Assembly: GCF_000756615.1 (NCBI RefSeq)
Contig: NZ_CP009288.1
Location: forward strand, 5,642,001-5,706,000
Origin: Paenibacillus durus
GTDB taxonomy: Bacteria; Bacillota; Bacilli; Paenibacillales; Paenibacillaceae
Length of the DNA stretch: 64,000 nt
Direction of reading: 5' to 3'
Part shown: one piece after another, positions 16,784 to 24,784 of the stretch
Position numbering within the stretch: the first letter of the stretch is position 1
How the letters are laid out: each line of letters begins with the position of its first letter
The notes under the pieces: generated by a model
What the model was told of the DNA's origin: nothing
Seen by the model: the letters and a program-made list of their open reading frames with translations, nothing else
Database searches by the model: none
Position numbers and translations under genes: made by a program

Positions 16784-17719
16784 TTACGCCGCTGTAGAAC
16801 GGGGTTCGCTCCGCCTTTCCGGCGCGCCTGAAACAAGCAGAATTCCGGCAAATACCAGCGCCGTTCCCGCCAGGTGGCGAAGGGAAATCGGTTCGCCGAG
16901 GATTGTATAGGACAGCCAAAGCGCGCTTACGGGAATGCAGCCCGTGAATACGGCAGCCGTACCCGTCGGCACCTTGGCCACTCCCCGGAACCACAGCACA
17001 TAGGCGAGGGCGGTAACAAAGATGCCGTAGTACAGAATAATTCCCGCGTCCACCGCTCCTATTTTCGGAAATCCGGATTGAAGCAGCTCTATGACGGAGC
17101 AAGCCAGAAACATCAAGAAGGCGAAGAATGTTACATAGGCCACCCCAAGCAGAGATGATATCCGGGGAGAGAGCATTTTCCGAAGTACGGTTAGCGCCGC
17201 TTCTCCGGCAACGGCTGCCGACAGCAGCAGCATACCGGTTACCGAAGCCGGCCCGTCTGCGGCACCGGACATGAGCAGGGGAGGGACCTGGATGACCGCT
17301 ATGCCCGCCAGTGAGCAGAGGATTCCGCCCCCTCTCCGCGCGGTCATTTTTTCCCCCAACAAAATGTAAGAGAGAAGCACCACCGCAACTGGAGTAAGGC
17401 TTGTCATCATCCCGCCCTCGGCGGCGGAAGCGAACCGGAGTCCATACAGCATGAATACCCGAAAGAGGAACATGCCAAAGAAAGCCTGCGCCAATAGCAG
17501 CAGCATGTCCCGGATGCCTACTTTCCAGGTACCTTTATGGGTCCGCAGCGCGAGCGGAATCAGAAGGAGCAGAGCGACGGCAAGGCAGGCCGTTTGCGAT
17601 ACAAACAGCGGAAGCCGCAGAGCTGACGCTTTGCCGGCAACGACGGAGCTGCCGGCAATCATCGCGGCGGCGCAAAGTTCCGCATAAGCGGCTAACGGGA
17701 TTTTTCTGATTATTTTCAA
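16784..17719 (-). CDS. EamA/DMT-family transporter
   Basis: About 311 residues in ten hydrophobic segments arranged as two EamA repeats. The first repeat has FGMFLFRVFMLYGLRFASAAEGGMMTSLTPVAVVLLSYILLGEK, and the second has the equivalent YGIFVTALAYVLWFRGVAKVPTGTAAVFTGCIPVSALWLSYTILGEP. These are drug/metabolite exporters of unknown substrate. The frame is open to 17764 but only through TTG there. I chose the TTG at 17719 because the sequence GGTGATGAC precedes it and the following residues (KIIRKIPLAAYAELCAAA) begin the first helix. The gene is divergent from a MocR regulator (110 bp apart), the usual partner and probable controller of such a transporter. Confidence 0.85.
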   Translation of the reverse strand: MKIIRKIPLAAYAELCAAAMIAGSSVVAGKASALRLPLFVSQTACLAVALLLLIPLALRTHKGTWKVGIRDMLLLLAQAFFGMFLFRVFMLYGLRFASAAEGGMMTSLTPVAVVLLSYILLGEKMTARRGGGILCSLAGIAVIQVPPLLMSGAADGPASVTGMLLLSAAVAGEAALTVLRKMLSPRISSLLGVAYVTFFAFLMFLACSVIELLQSGFPKIGAVDAGIILYYGIFVTALAYVLWFRGVAKVPTGTAAVFTGCIPVSALWLSYTILGEPISLRHLAGTALVFAGILLVSGAPERRSEPRSTAA

Positions 17720-17828
17720 GTCATCACCGCTTTCGTCTTGGTTGTTATATACTGTAATCGTCAAAAGCGGTTTTTCGTAGTGCCATTTTCGCCAAGCTTT
17801 TATAGTACCATTTTGGAAAGGAGCCTAT

Positions 17829-19226
17829 ATGTGGATCACTGTTGACAAACATTCGAGCATTCCGATGTTCCGTCAGGTTTATCTTTCCTTGCGCAGCCGG
17901 ATTCTCTCCGGGGAACTGACCGCCGGACTCAAGCTCCCTTCGACCCGTGAGCTGGCCTCCCAGCTCGTTGTATCGCGGAACATCATTCTGGAAGCGTATG
18001 AGCTGCTGCTGGCGGAAGGTTTTATCGTCTCACGTTCCGGGTCGGGTACGTACGTTGCGGAAGGTGCGGTCATGCCGCAGGCGCTTTCTCCCCCCATGTC
18101 TTCACCTGAAGCCAGCGGGAGCCCGTTCCCTGCCGGTTCGCAAACCAAGGCAGCGGGAACGGGCAGCGAGATCATTTCCTTTAAGACGGGCATGCCTGAT
18201 CTAGACCTGTTCCCCCGAAAAGCCTGGGGGGATTTACTGCGGAATGCCTCCCGGGATGCGGCAAACTCTTCCCTGGGCTATGGGGACCCCGCCGGCGAAC
18301 CGCGTCTTAGGTCCGTCTTGTCCGGCTATCTCGCGCACACGCGGGGCGTAACCGCCAGACCCGAGCAGCTGGTGATTACAAGTGGAGCCGTTCAAGCGAT
18401 ACAGCTCGCCGCCAGACTGCTTCTCACTTCCGGGGATGAGGCTCTGGTAGAAGATCCTACAAATGCCGAGCTGAAAACCATTTTGTCGTCCACGGGCGCT
18501 ACGGTGCGCACTCTTCCGGTCGATGATTCCGGCCTTGTCACCAGCAGTCTGCCGAAGCAGCGCCCGCCCAAGCTGATTTATGTTACGCCGTCCCATCAAT
18601 TTCCGCTGGGAGGCATCCTGCCTATACAGCGGCGAATTGAGCTTATACGCTATGCCCGGGAAACCGGCAGCTGGATCATAGAAGACGACTACGACAGCGA
18701 GTTCAGATACGACGGCGCTCCCGTTCACTCGCTGCAAAGCCTTGCCCCGGAGAAGGTGTTCTATATCGGAACCTTCAGCAAAGTGATGTTTCCCGCTCTG
18801 CGGATCGGCTACGTTGTTCTTCCCTTGCCCTTCATTGAAGATTTCGTCCGTCTGAAACGGTTGTCCGATTACCAGACACCGGGGCTTACGCAGCTTTCGC
18901 TGGCGCAATTTATTGAGCAAAAAGGATTGTATTCCCATATTTACAAAATGAAAAAAGTGTACCGGCGGCGGCGCGATATGTTGCTGGAAAGCCTGGAACG
19001 CCATTTCGGCGGGAGATTCCGCATATGCGGCCGCGCGGCCGGACTTCATCTGACGGCGGAATTTTCCTTTCCGCTGCCGGAAAATTTGCCGGAGTTTTTT
19101 GAACAGGAGGGGGTTTATGCAGCTATCCTTAGAGGAAACCGGCTTGTTCTGGGCTATGGACACCTGGATGAAGGAAAGATAAGGGAAGGCGTCCAGCGGA
19201 TCAAGAGCGCAATAGAACGGGGATGA
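17829..19226 (+). CDS. MocR/PdxR-type regulator (GntR HTH fused to aminotransferase domain)
   Basis: 465 residues. The N-terminal GntR winged helix (LPSTRELASQLVVSRNIILEAYELLLAEGFIVSRSGSGTYV, about 39-79) is joined by a linker to a fold-type I aminotransferase domain. The PLP lysine lies in GTFSKVMFPALRIGYVVLP; EDDYDSEFRYDG carries the PLP-pyridine aspartate, and YGDPAGEPRLR is conserved. MocR proteins bind PLP or amino acids and activate or repress a divergent gene, here the EamA transporter. AAAGGAG sits 7 nt before the ATG. Full length, no defect seen. Confidence 0.92.
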   Translation: MWITVDKHSSIPMFRQVYLSLRSRILSGELTAGLKLPSTRELASQLVVSRNIILEAYELLLAEGFIVSRSGSGTYVAEGAVMPQALSPPMSSPEASGSPFPAGSQTKAAGTGSEIISFKTGMPDLDLFPRKAWGDLLRNASRDAANSSLGYGDPAGEPRLRSVLSGYLAHTRGVTARPEQLVITSGAVQAIQLAARLLLTSGDEALVEDPTNAELKTILSSTGATVRTLPVDDSGLVTSSLPKQRPPKLIYVTPSHQFPLGGILPIQRRIELIRYARETGSWIIEDDYDSEFRYDGAPVHSLQSLAPEKVFYIGTFSKVMFPALRIGYVVLPLPFIEDFVRLKRLSDYQTPGLTQLSLAQFIEQKGLYSHIYKMKKVYRRRRDMLLESLERHFGGRFRICGRAAGLHLTAEFSFPLPENLPEFFEQEGVYAAILRGNRLVLGYGHLDEGKIREGVQRIKSAIERG

Positions 19227-19460
19227 GGAAAAGCCGATGTTCAAACAGTGGGAGTTTCAAAAAAACTACTAAAGTGCAGGTTTTTCCAGCGAATGCGTAT
19301 GCCAGCAGGGAAATTCCTACGATTGTGCAGGAATTTTGAGGTTGTACTGGCTGCATATGAGATTGGACGGGTAAAAAACTGTATTGTATCAGGCATATTA
19401 TGCAGTGGCGGCTTCAAGATAACAAAAGATGTACAATCGCAGGTTATCTGCAAAAAGCGA

Positions 19461-19503
19461 GGGGGTGTCCCAAAAGCCATGCAATGGCTGCTTGGGACAC
19501 CCC
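19461..19503. repeat. Inverted repeat resembling paired IS1182-type ends
   Basis: GGGGTGTCCCAA and its exact complement flank a 19-nt centre with an inner GCCAT/ATGGC stem. The arms resemble the GGCTGTCCCAA end of the IS1182 relic at 21410-21433, so this may be a solo or collapsed IS end pair. Followed by TTGTTT, it could also end transcription of the MocR gene. The rest of 19227-19600 shows no gene. Confidence 0.55.
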
Positions 19504-19647
19504 TTGTTTACGGTGCTACAAGATGTCAAGACAGAGATTTGAATATATTTAAGGTGTGAAAAAAAGTGCAAAGTGAAAAGTAGAGCTGTTGTAGGTGGAG
19601 GACAAGGCCCAAGCGAAGGCGCGGGAGGGGAACAAAGTTCCCTTCAC

Positions 19648-20484
19648 TTAATCACTTGTGGATAAAAGCATGACCTCCTGGTTATACACAGCAGCCGGCG
19701 TATGGTTTTGCAGGGACTGATGAGGCAGGTAGTGATTATGCAAATGGATATATCCTCCTACACCCTGCCGGGTCTCTCTTGGACTGCCATACTCGTTGAT
19801 GTAAATTTCGTTGTACTTTAGGCTGCGCCAAAAGCGCTCAATGACAATATTGTCTGTCGCTCGGCCCTTCCCGTCCATGCTGATCCGAATCTCCTTTTCC
19901 TTGAGCAGATCAATGTACTTGGGACTGGTGAAGTGGCTGCCCTGGTCGCTGTTCACGATGGACGGAACACGACGGGCCAAGGCGCGTTTCATGGTTTCCA
20001 GGACAAAGTCAATTTCCAGACTTTGATCCAGTTGCCAGTCCACAATGAAGCGCGAATACCAGTCCATGACGGCATACAGATACATCCAGCCCTGTTTCAT
20101 GCGGATATAGGTAATATCGACACTCCAGACCTGATCCGGCGCTGTAATCGACAGCTTGCGCAGCAGATACGGGTAGATCCGGTGCTGTAGGTCTCGCTTA
20201 CTCAGGTTAGGACCGGGGAAGATCGCCATGATCCCCATTTCCCGCATATACCGCCGTACGGTGTTGGGATGAATAGCATCCCCTTCCCGGTTCATGATGG
20301 CCGCAATCGTCCGGTAACCCATAAACGAATGGCGGGTGTAAAGCTCGTCAATCCGGTGCTTGAGGCGAATTTCCTCCGGGGAGGGAGGGACCGGCTTGTA
20401 ATACAGGCTGGAACGATTCAGGCTGAGCAAGTCCGCCTGCGTTTGAATGGAAAGTTCAGCGTTCCCATACTCGACGAGGAGCAA
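19648..20484 (-). CDS. IS3-family transposase OrfB (DDE)
   Basis: 278 residues. It has the HTH_21 region (RHSFMGYRTIAAIMNREG ... HPNTVRRYMREMGI) followed by an rve core with all catalytic residues: WSVDITYI (Asp), NSDQGSHF (Asp) and IVIERFWRSLKYNEIY (Glu). Expression normally needs a programmed shift from orfA. The orfB frame is open upstream through a run of nine A at the orfA end, and the listed TTG at 20484 is only the first possible independent start. Full-length and apparently intact. Confidence 0.85.
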   Translation of the reverse strand: MLLVEYGNAELSIQTQADLLSLNRSSLYYKPVPPSPEEIRLKHRIDELYTRHSFMGYRTIAAIMNREGDAIHPNTVRRYMREMGIMAIFPGPNLSKRDLQHRIYPYLLRKLSITAPDQVWSVDITYIRMKQGWMYLYAVMDWYSRFIVDWQLDQSLEIDFVLETMKRALARRVPSIVNSDQGSHFTSPKYIDLLKEKEIRISMDGKGRATDNIVIERFWRSLKYNEIYINEYGSPRETRQGVGGYIHLHNHYLPHQSLQNHTPAAVYNQEVMLLSTSD

Positions 20485-20503
20485 CCGTTCGGCACGGCTG
20501 AGA

Positions 20504-20797
20504 TTATCGGCCAGATTTTTTTTTGAGCCACGACAATTGGGTGGTCAGTTTACCCACTTCGGCGTAGAGGTCTTCGATCTGCTGCTCGTATTCTTTTTTC
20601 ATCTTCGTGATCCCTTTCCGGTCGTCTACAAAGAGCTGAGCCAGATTTTGAGTCGCTTCATTCTTCCAGCGATTTAACACATTAGGATGGATTCCTTCTT
20701 CCGAAGCAAGCTGCGAAATGGACTTTTCTTCTCTTAGAATCTCTAGTACAATTCGTGCTTTTTCTTCCGGCGTGAATGTTCGTCTTGATGTTGGCAC
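20504..20797 (-). CDS. IS3-family transposase OrfA
   Basis: 97 residues: an HTH_Tnp_1 domain (RTFTPEEKARIVLEILREEKSISQLASEEGIHPNVLNRWKNE) and a leucine-zipper-like tail (MKKEYEQQIEDLYAEVGKLTTQLSWLKKK). It binds the IS ends. The gene finishes in CTC followed by nine A, where orfB overlaps in another frame. By my count orfB is in the +1 (equivalently -2) frame rather than the usual -1 frame. Either transcript slippage on the A-run or a 1-bp change explains this. Confidence 0.82.
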   Translation of the reverse strand: MPTSRRTFTPEEKARIVLEILREEKSISQLASEEGIHPNVLNRWKNEATQNLAQLFVDDRKGITKMKKEYEQQIEDLYAEVGKLTTQLSWLKKKSGR

Positions 20798-20870
20798 AAC
20801 TAAGAATCTCCTTTTTTGCTGTCTAGATTCTATGTAGCATTATAGTTGGAGTAGTATCAACTTGAGTACT

Positions 20871-21433
20871 CGGTATGGACGCTGCGCGAACGGATCGTTG
20901 TTCCAATCGCTGTTGTGTCCGAATTTTTTGAATCGCCGAAATGGGCGAAAGCTGGGTTTTGTAACGGGAAAGCCGGAGCAAGAATGGATAGCGGATATGA
21001 AGTGAAGCTGCGAGTATACCGAAGTGAAAACTGTGAAGATTGCCCCCTAAAGGGTGGCTGTATCAAGGCGCAAAGAAACCGGGAGATCCGGTGAGTATGG
21101 CGTACTTGCGGTACAAGGAGCAGGCCAGGAAGAAGCTGCGGAGTGAGGAAGGACGGGCTCTTTCCCCCCGGCGAATGACGGAAGTAGAAAGTGTGTTTGG
21201 GCAAATGAAGAACAACCGGGGATTCCGGCGGTTTCTGCTTCGAAGCTTGGAGAAAGTGAGCCTGGAGGTCGGATGGCTTTCGCTTGCCCACAATTTGCTT
21301 GCTGAAGAAGCATACGATGGACGCAAACGGCCAACAGGCCGGTCAAGGATGAACCCCTTAACCGGCCTGTTGGTTTGTTTTTTTTAGGAGAATTGCCCTT
21401 TAAGCTTTAAGAGTTTACTTTTGGGACAGCCTC
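20871..21433 (+). pseudogene. 3' remnant of an IS1182-family transposase with right IS end
   Basis: The plus strand encodes the C-terminal part of an IS1182 transposase in two frames. First comes GYEVKLRVYRSENCEDCP with the CxxCP motif, which stops at AQRNREIR. A shifted frame then gives SMAYLRYKEQARKKLRSEEG, SVFGQMKNNRGFRRFLLRSL and ends near LLAEEA. The N-terminal two-thirds is missing. The segment ends at a terminal repeat (GGCTGTCCCAAAAGTAAACT on the opposite strand, 21410-21431). It is a decayed, inactive copy, and the IS3 element probably truncated its left side. Confidence 0.8.
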
Positions 21434-21454
21434 TTCGTTTGTGCATCAAGCGTA

Positions 21455-24124
21455 TTAGTTAAAAATCTTAACTTTGTGGCTCTCGTTTACAGGAATTTTT
21501 ACATACAGCACTTTCTCTGCGCTGTCAAAGAAGTAGCCGTTTGCTGCTTTACCCAGTTCGTCCAAGCTGGCTGCTTCCGCATATTTGTCATTGGCAGCCT
21601 CCACTTTCTTCGGCGCCGTGGCATTATGCAGCTTCAGAGTGTAGGACTGAATGTCGGAAGCGTAGTTTTGAGTTTGTTTGTTCTGGCTGAACTCAATGTG
21701 GTTGCCCTTTTGATCTACGCTAAAATCGGTAATGTTAAATTCGCCTCTGGTGTAATCCTCGGTTTTCGCATCATCTTCATAGAAGCTATAGGAAGCCGAG
21801 TCCTTCACGTACGAATCCAGAATCAGGTTCGTCAATTTCTTCTCCCCGGAATGCTGCTGAACTTCGCGGCGCGGGATAATCGAATCCTGCTTCACGTAGA
21901 TCGGAAGCGTTCCAAGATCGGCGTCTTTGTGGATCGTTTGGCCGCCTTTATACTCTTGGCCTGTCCAGTAATCCACCCAATCCGCACCGGCAGGCAGGTA
22001 TACATCACGGGACGTTGCGCCTTGGTATACGATTGGAGCCATCATCAGAGATTGGCCAAACATGAATTGGTCTTGGATATCATGAGTCTTCTGGTCCTGC
22101 TGGAACTGGTACACGAGCGGTTGGAAAATGAGATTACCTTTTTCATGCGCATCTTTGAACGCGTTGTAAAGGTAAGGCATCAATTCATAGCGCATGGAAA
22201 TGTACTTGCGGCTGATATCCTCAACTTCTTTACCGAACTGCCATGGTTCTTGTCTGCCCCATTTCAAGCTTTGAGCCGCGTCTGTTTCCATCGGGCTCTT
22301 ACCGTCATTGTTATAGTGGTCGCGGGAGAACGGATAGAATGCGCCGACTTGAACCCAACGAGCGAACAATTCAGGTGTAGCTACAACGCCTTCGTATGGT
22401 TTTTTCGCAAAGCCGCCGATATCGTTTCCGACCATCGCCATACCTGTCAAGCCGACATTAGCGTCTTGGAAAATCGAAATTCTAAGCATTTCCCATCTGC
22501 TCCAGTTATCGCCTGTCCAGGTTGCGGTAGCGTAACGCTGCGTACCTGTAAACGAAGCACGCGTCAAGATAAACGGACGAACGTTCGGTTTATTCGTTTT
22601 GAAAGCCTGATCTGTAGCTTGAGCCTCAGTGTGGGCGTAAACGTTATGCGCTTCTTCATGCGTTACTTTTTCACCATTGTCCGTTTCAAAAATCCGATCC
22701 AGCGGCAACGTCCAATAGTCTACCGTACTAAAGTTAGCCGGTTCGTTCATGTCGTTCCAAATGCCGTCTGCGCCTTTATCAAAGACCGGTTTATGCCATT
22801 TCGCCCACCAGTCGCGGGTTTCTTGTTTCATGAAGTTAGGGAAGACGGATTTGGACGGGACGCCCCAAGGCCAAACTTTGCCCAAATAGTTGGTGCCATC
22901 CGGATTTTTAACCCAAAGATCTTTTTGAGTTCCCTCGGTATAAGGAATATATTCCGGTTGTCCCGGGTCAGGCACGCGAATGGCTGGATCGATGATGGAA
23001 GTATAATGGAAACCCGCATCTTTCAATTTTTTATTCATGCCGTCCGGGTCCGGGAATTTTTCGCCAAAATAGAAGTTTTTATAGTCATCCATCCATTCGA
23101 TGTCCAGCATCACGCCGTCAATCGGAATGTTTTTTTGACGATAGGTTTGGGCCACTTGCTCAATATCCTTTTGGTGATAGCCCCAAGCGGATTGATGGAA
23201 GCCCATCGCCCATTCCGGCGGCATTTGCATTTTTCCGGTCAAATCCGTGTAGCGGTTTACGATGTCTTTCATTTCCGGTCCGTTGATGAAGTAGTAAGTC
23301 AATTTTCCGCCATCGGCCCAGAAGTAGTAGTAATCGTCGCTTTCAGCAGCCATGTCGTAGTAAGAACGGTAAGTATTATCGAATAAAATACCGTAGGCTT
23401 TGTCGCCTTTCAACCCGATAAAGAATGGAACGGAGGAGAAAGTGTATTTTGAAATGGGTTCCGGCAGATTCTCACGGTTCCATACTCCGATTTTCTGACC
23501 GCGATGGTTCAAGCCGGTTGTTTTCTGTCCGAATCCGTAAAAATCTTCGTTTTTCTCGGTCTTCTTGAACACGTATGGCTTACCGTTCTCATATCCTACG
23601 CCTTGCTCCGCGTCCTCGTTGATGACGTTGCCGTCTTTATCCAAATATTTGATCCCGAACGGGCTTTTGTTGATGTCTACGGTTAAGCTGTCGGACTTGA
23701 GTACAATTTTCTTGTCATCTTCGGTTACTGTAAATTTAGGAGCTTTCCAATCTGTTTTCGCGATACCAACGGAAGCGAATTCTTTCTCGCCTTTCTTAAC
23801 GATCGATACTTTGGAAATATCGGAAGACAGCAAGCGGATATAGGATTCCATTTCGCCCAAATTCAGTTTCACGCCGTTGTCCAGCTTTTCGACGCCTTGA
23901 ACGGTCAGCTTTTGCAGATTGTTTTTATCCAAAGGTCTTTCATCATGCACTTGCTGCACGTTGCCGTTCGCATCGACCATCTTGCCTTCCCATACTTGCG
24001 CCCCGGGCGGAGCCACAAGCACTGCAGCCTCGGAAACTAAAGGCGTTAGGGCATTGCCTGATATTAAAAATGTAGTTGCCAGCATTAATCGTGACCATTT
24101 CTTCATACGCTTTTTGCGCGGCAT
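21455..24124 (-). CDS. Secreted GH31 alpha-glucosidase/alpha-xylosidase-type glycosidase
   Basis: 889 residues. A signal peptide (KKWSRLMLATTFLISGNALTPLVSEAA) is followed by an N-terminal beta-sandwich, the GH31 barrel and C-terminal beta domains. Landmarks: GVMLDIEWMDDYKNFYF (substrate-binding start of the barrel), the nucleophile Asp in GIWNDMNEPANF, and the acid/base Asp in TATWTGDNWSRWEML. A DUF5110-like tail with EDDAKTEDYTRG follows. It should release alpha-linked glucose or xylose outside the cell; the exact specificity is not readable. Start: GGAG lies 9 nt before the ATG at 24124. A cre-like site upstream suggests carbon catabolite control. It stands alone with no co-transcribed transporter. 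Confidence 0.9.
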   Translation of the reverse strand: MPRKKRMKKWSRLMLATTFLISGNALTPLVSEAAVLVAPPGAQVWEGKMVDANGNVQQVHDERPLDKNNLQKLTVQGVEKLDNGVKLNLGEMESYIRLLSSDISKVSIVKKGEKEFASVGIAKTDWKAPKFTVTEDDKKIVLKSDSLTVDINKSPFGIKYLDKDGNVINEDAEQGVGYENGKPYVFKKTEKNEDFYGFGQKTTGLNHRGQKIGVWNRENLPEPISKYTFSSVPFFIGLKGDKAYGILFDNTYRSYYDMAAESDDYYYFWADGGKLTYYFINGPEMKDIVNRYTDLTGKMQMPPEWAMGFHQSAWGYHQKDIEQVAQTYRQKNIPIDGVMLDIEWMDDYKNFYFGEKFPDPDGMNKKLKDAGFHYTSIIDPAIRVPDPGQPEYIPYTEGTQKDLWVKNPDGTNYLGKVWPWGVPSKSVFPNFMKQETRDWWAKWHKPVFDKGADGIWNDMNEPANFSTVDYWTLPLDRIFETDNGEKVTHEEAHNVYAHTEAQATDQAFKTNKPNVRPFILTRASFTGTQRYATATWTGDNWSRWEMLRISIFQDANVGLTGMAMVGNDIGGFAKKPYEGVVATPELFARWVQVGAFYPFSRDHYNNDGKSPMETDAAQSLKWGRQEPWQFGKEVEDISRKYISMRYELMPYLYNAFKDAHEKGNLIFQPLVYQFQQDQKTHDIQDQFMFGQSLMMAPIVYQGATSRDVYLPAGADWVDYWTGQEYKGGQTIHKDADLGTLPIYVKQDSIIPRREVQQHSGEKKLTNLILDSYVKDSASYSFYEDDAKTEDYTRGEFNITDFSVDQKGNHIEFSQNKQTQNYASDIQSYTLKLHNATAPKKVEAANDKYAEAASLDELGKAANGYFFDSAEKVLYVKIPVNESHKVKIFN

Positions 24125-24260
24125 TAAATCTCACTCCTTATTCTGATATAGATTAAAAAGTTTCACTTCATCAAGTTAAACTCCCGGGTTTTCGGCGCCT
24201 ACTACCAACTTAGCAACAGCATTCGATATGAACAATGGGAACTTGCACCTACAAACCTTA

Positions 24261-24274
24261 GGAAAACGATTTCA
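24261..24274. promoter_or_regulatory. cre-like CcpA site upstream of the GH31 gene
   Basis: GGAAAACGATTTCA matches the near-palindromic cre consensus (TGWAANCGNTNWCA) except for the first base. It lies about 140 bp before the GH31 start. A TTGACA hexamer on the minus strand at 24473-24478 could be the -35 of a promoter, which would put the site inside the transcript. Otherwise 24125-24700 shows no gene. Confidence 0.45.
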
Positions 24275-24710
24275 AAGGGGGTCGGACAGTGCTCGTCAAG
24301 TGAATCTTTCAAAGGGGGAAAACCGGGGCGGGGCTTAACTTTAGGCCTGTTTAAACTCTTCTTTTACGAATTGGATAAACATCCTTTTATTTCCTATATA
24401 CTTGGTTTAAAGTGGTAATTGATAGTCGAGGAGAACTAAAGGACAACGCTAAAATTACGCTTCATACCAAATTGTCAACCTTTTATTCATTTTAAATATA
24501 TAAATAAATTACACTGTATCCCCGATAATTACCTTTATTAACAAATGCATTTATAAAATGTAAATCCGGTACGCCTGTAATAAGCATTTCAGTGCGGGGT
24601 AAAATATTACGCTCTTTGCTAAATATAAGACACCCTACCCTTGAGCATAGGCAATGCTCACCTGCGGTATGATTCGCATCACACTGTAAAGCACTTCATC
24701 CGATCAAGAA

Positions 24711-24741
24711 AGGGCGCCCCATTCTGTCCTTAGGGCGCCCT
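24711..24741. terminator. Intrinsic terminator after the GGDEF-EAL gene
   Basis: AGGGCGCCC and GGGCGCCCT pair around a 13-nt loop. On the minus strand the stem is followed by TTTCTT. It lies 44 bp after the GGDEF-EAL stop. Confidence 0.75.
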
Positions 24742-24784
24742 CATTATGTATGACTAATGCTTTGATACCTGCAGCATATGTTCT

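Larger units (their letters stand above)
19560..20870 (-). mobile_element. IS3-family insertion sequence (ends not resolved)
   Basis: Adjacent orfA and orfB of an IS3-family element on the minus strand. I could not identify terminal inverted repeats with confidence, so the borders are approximate. The right side abuts an IS1182 relic, suggesting nested insertions. Confidence 0.7.

Noticed and set aside
21476..23386. 636-codon plus-strand frame opposite the GH31 gene
   Set aside because: The minus strand encodes a complete GH31 enzyme with catalytic motifs; the antisense frame is a codon-bias shadow.
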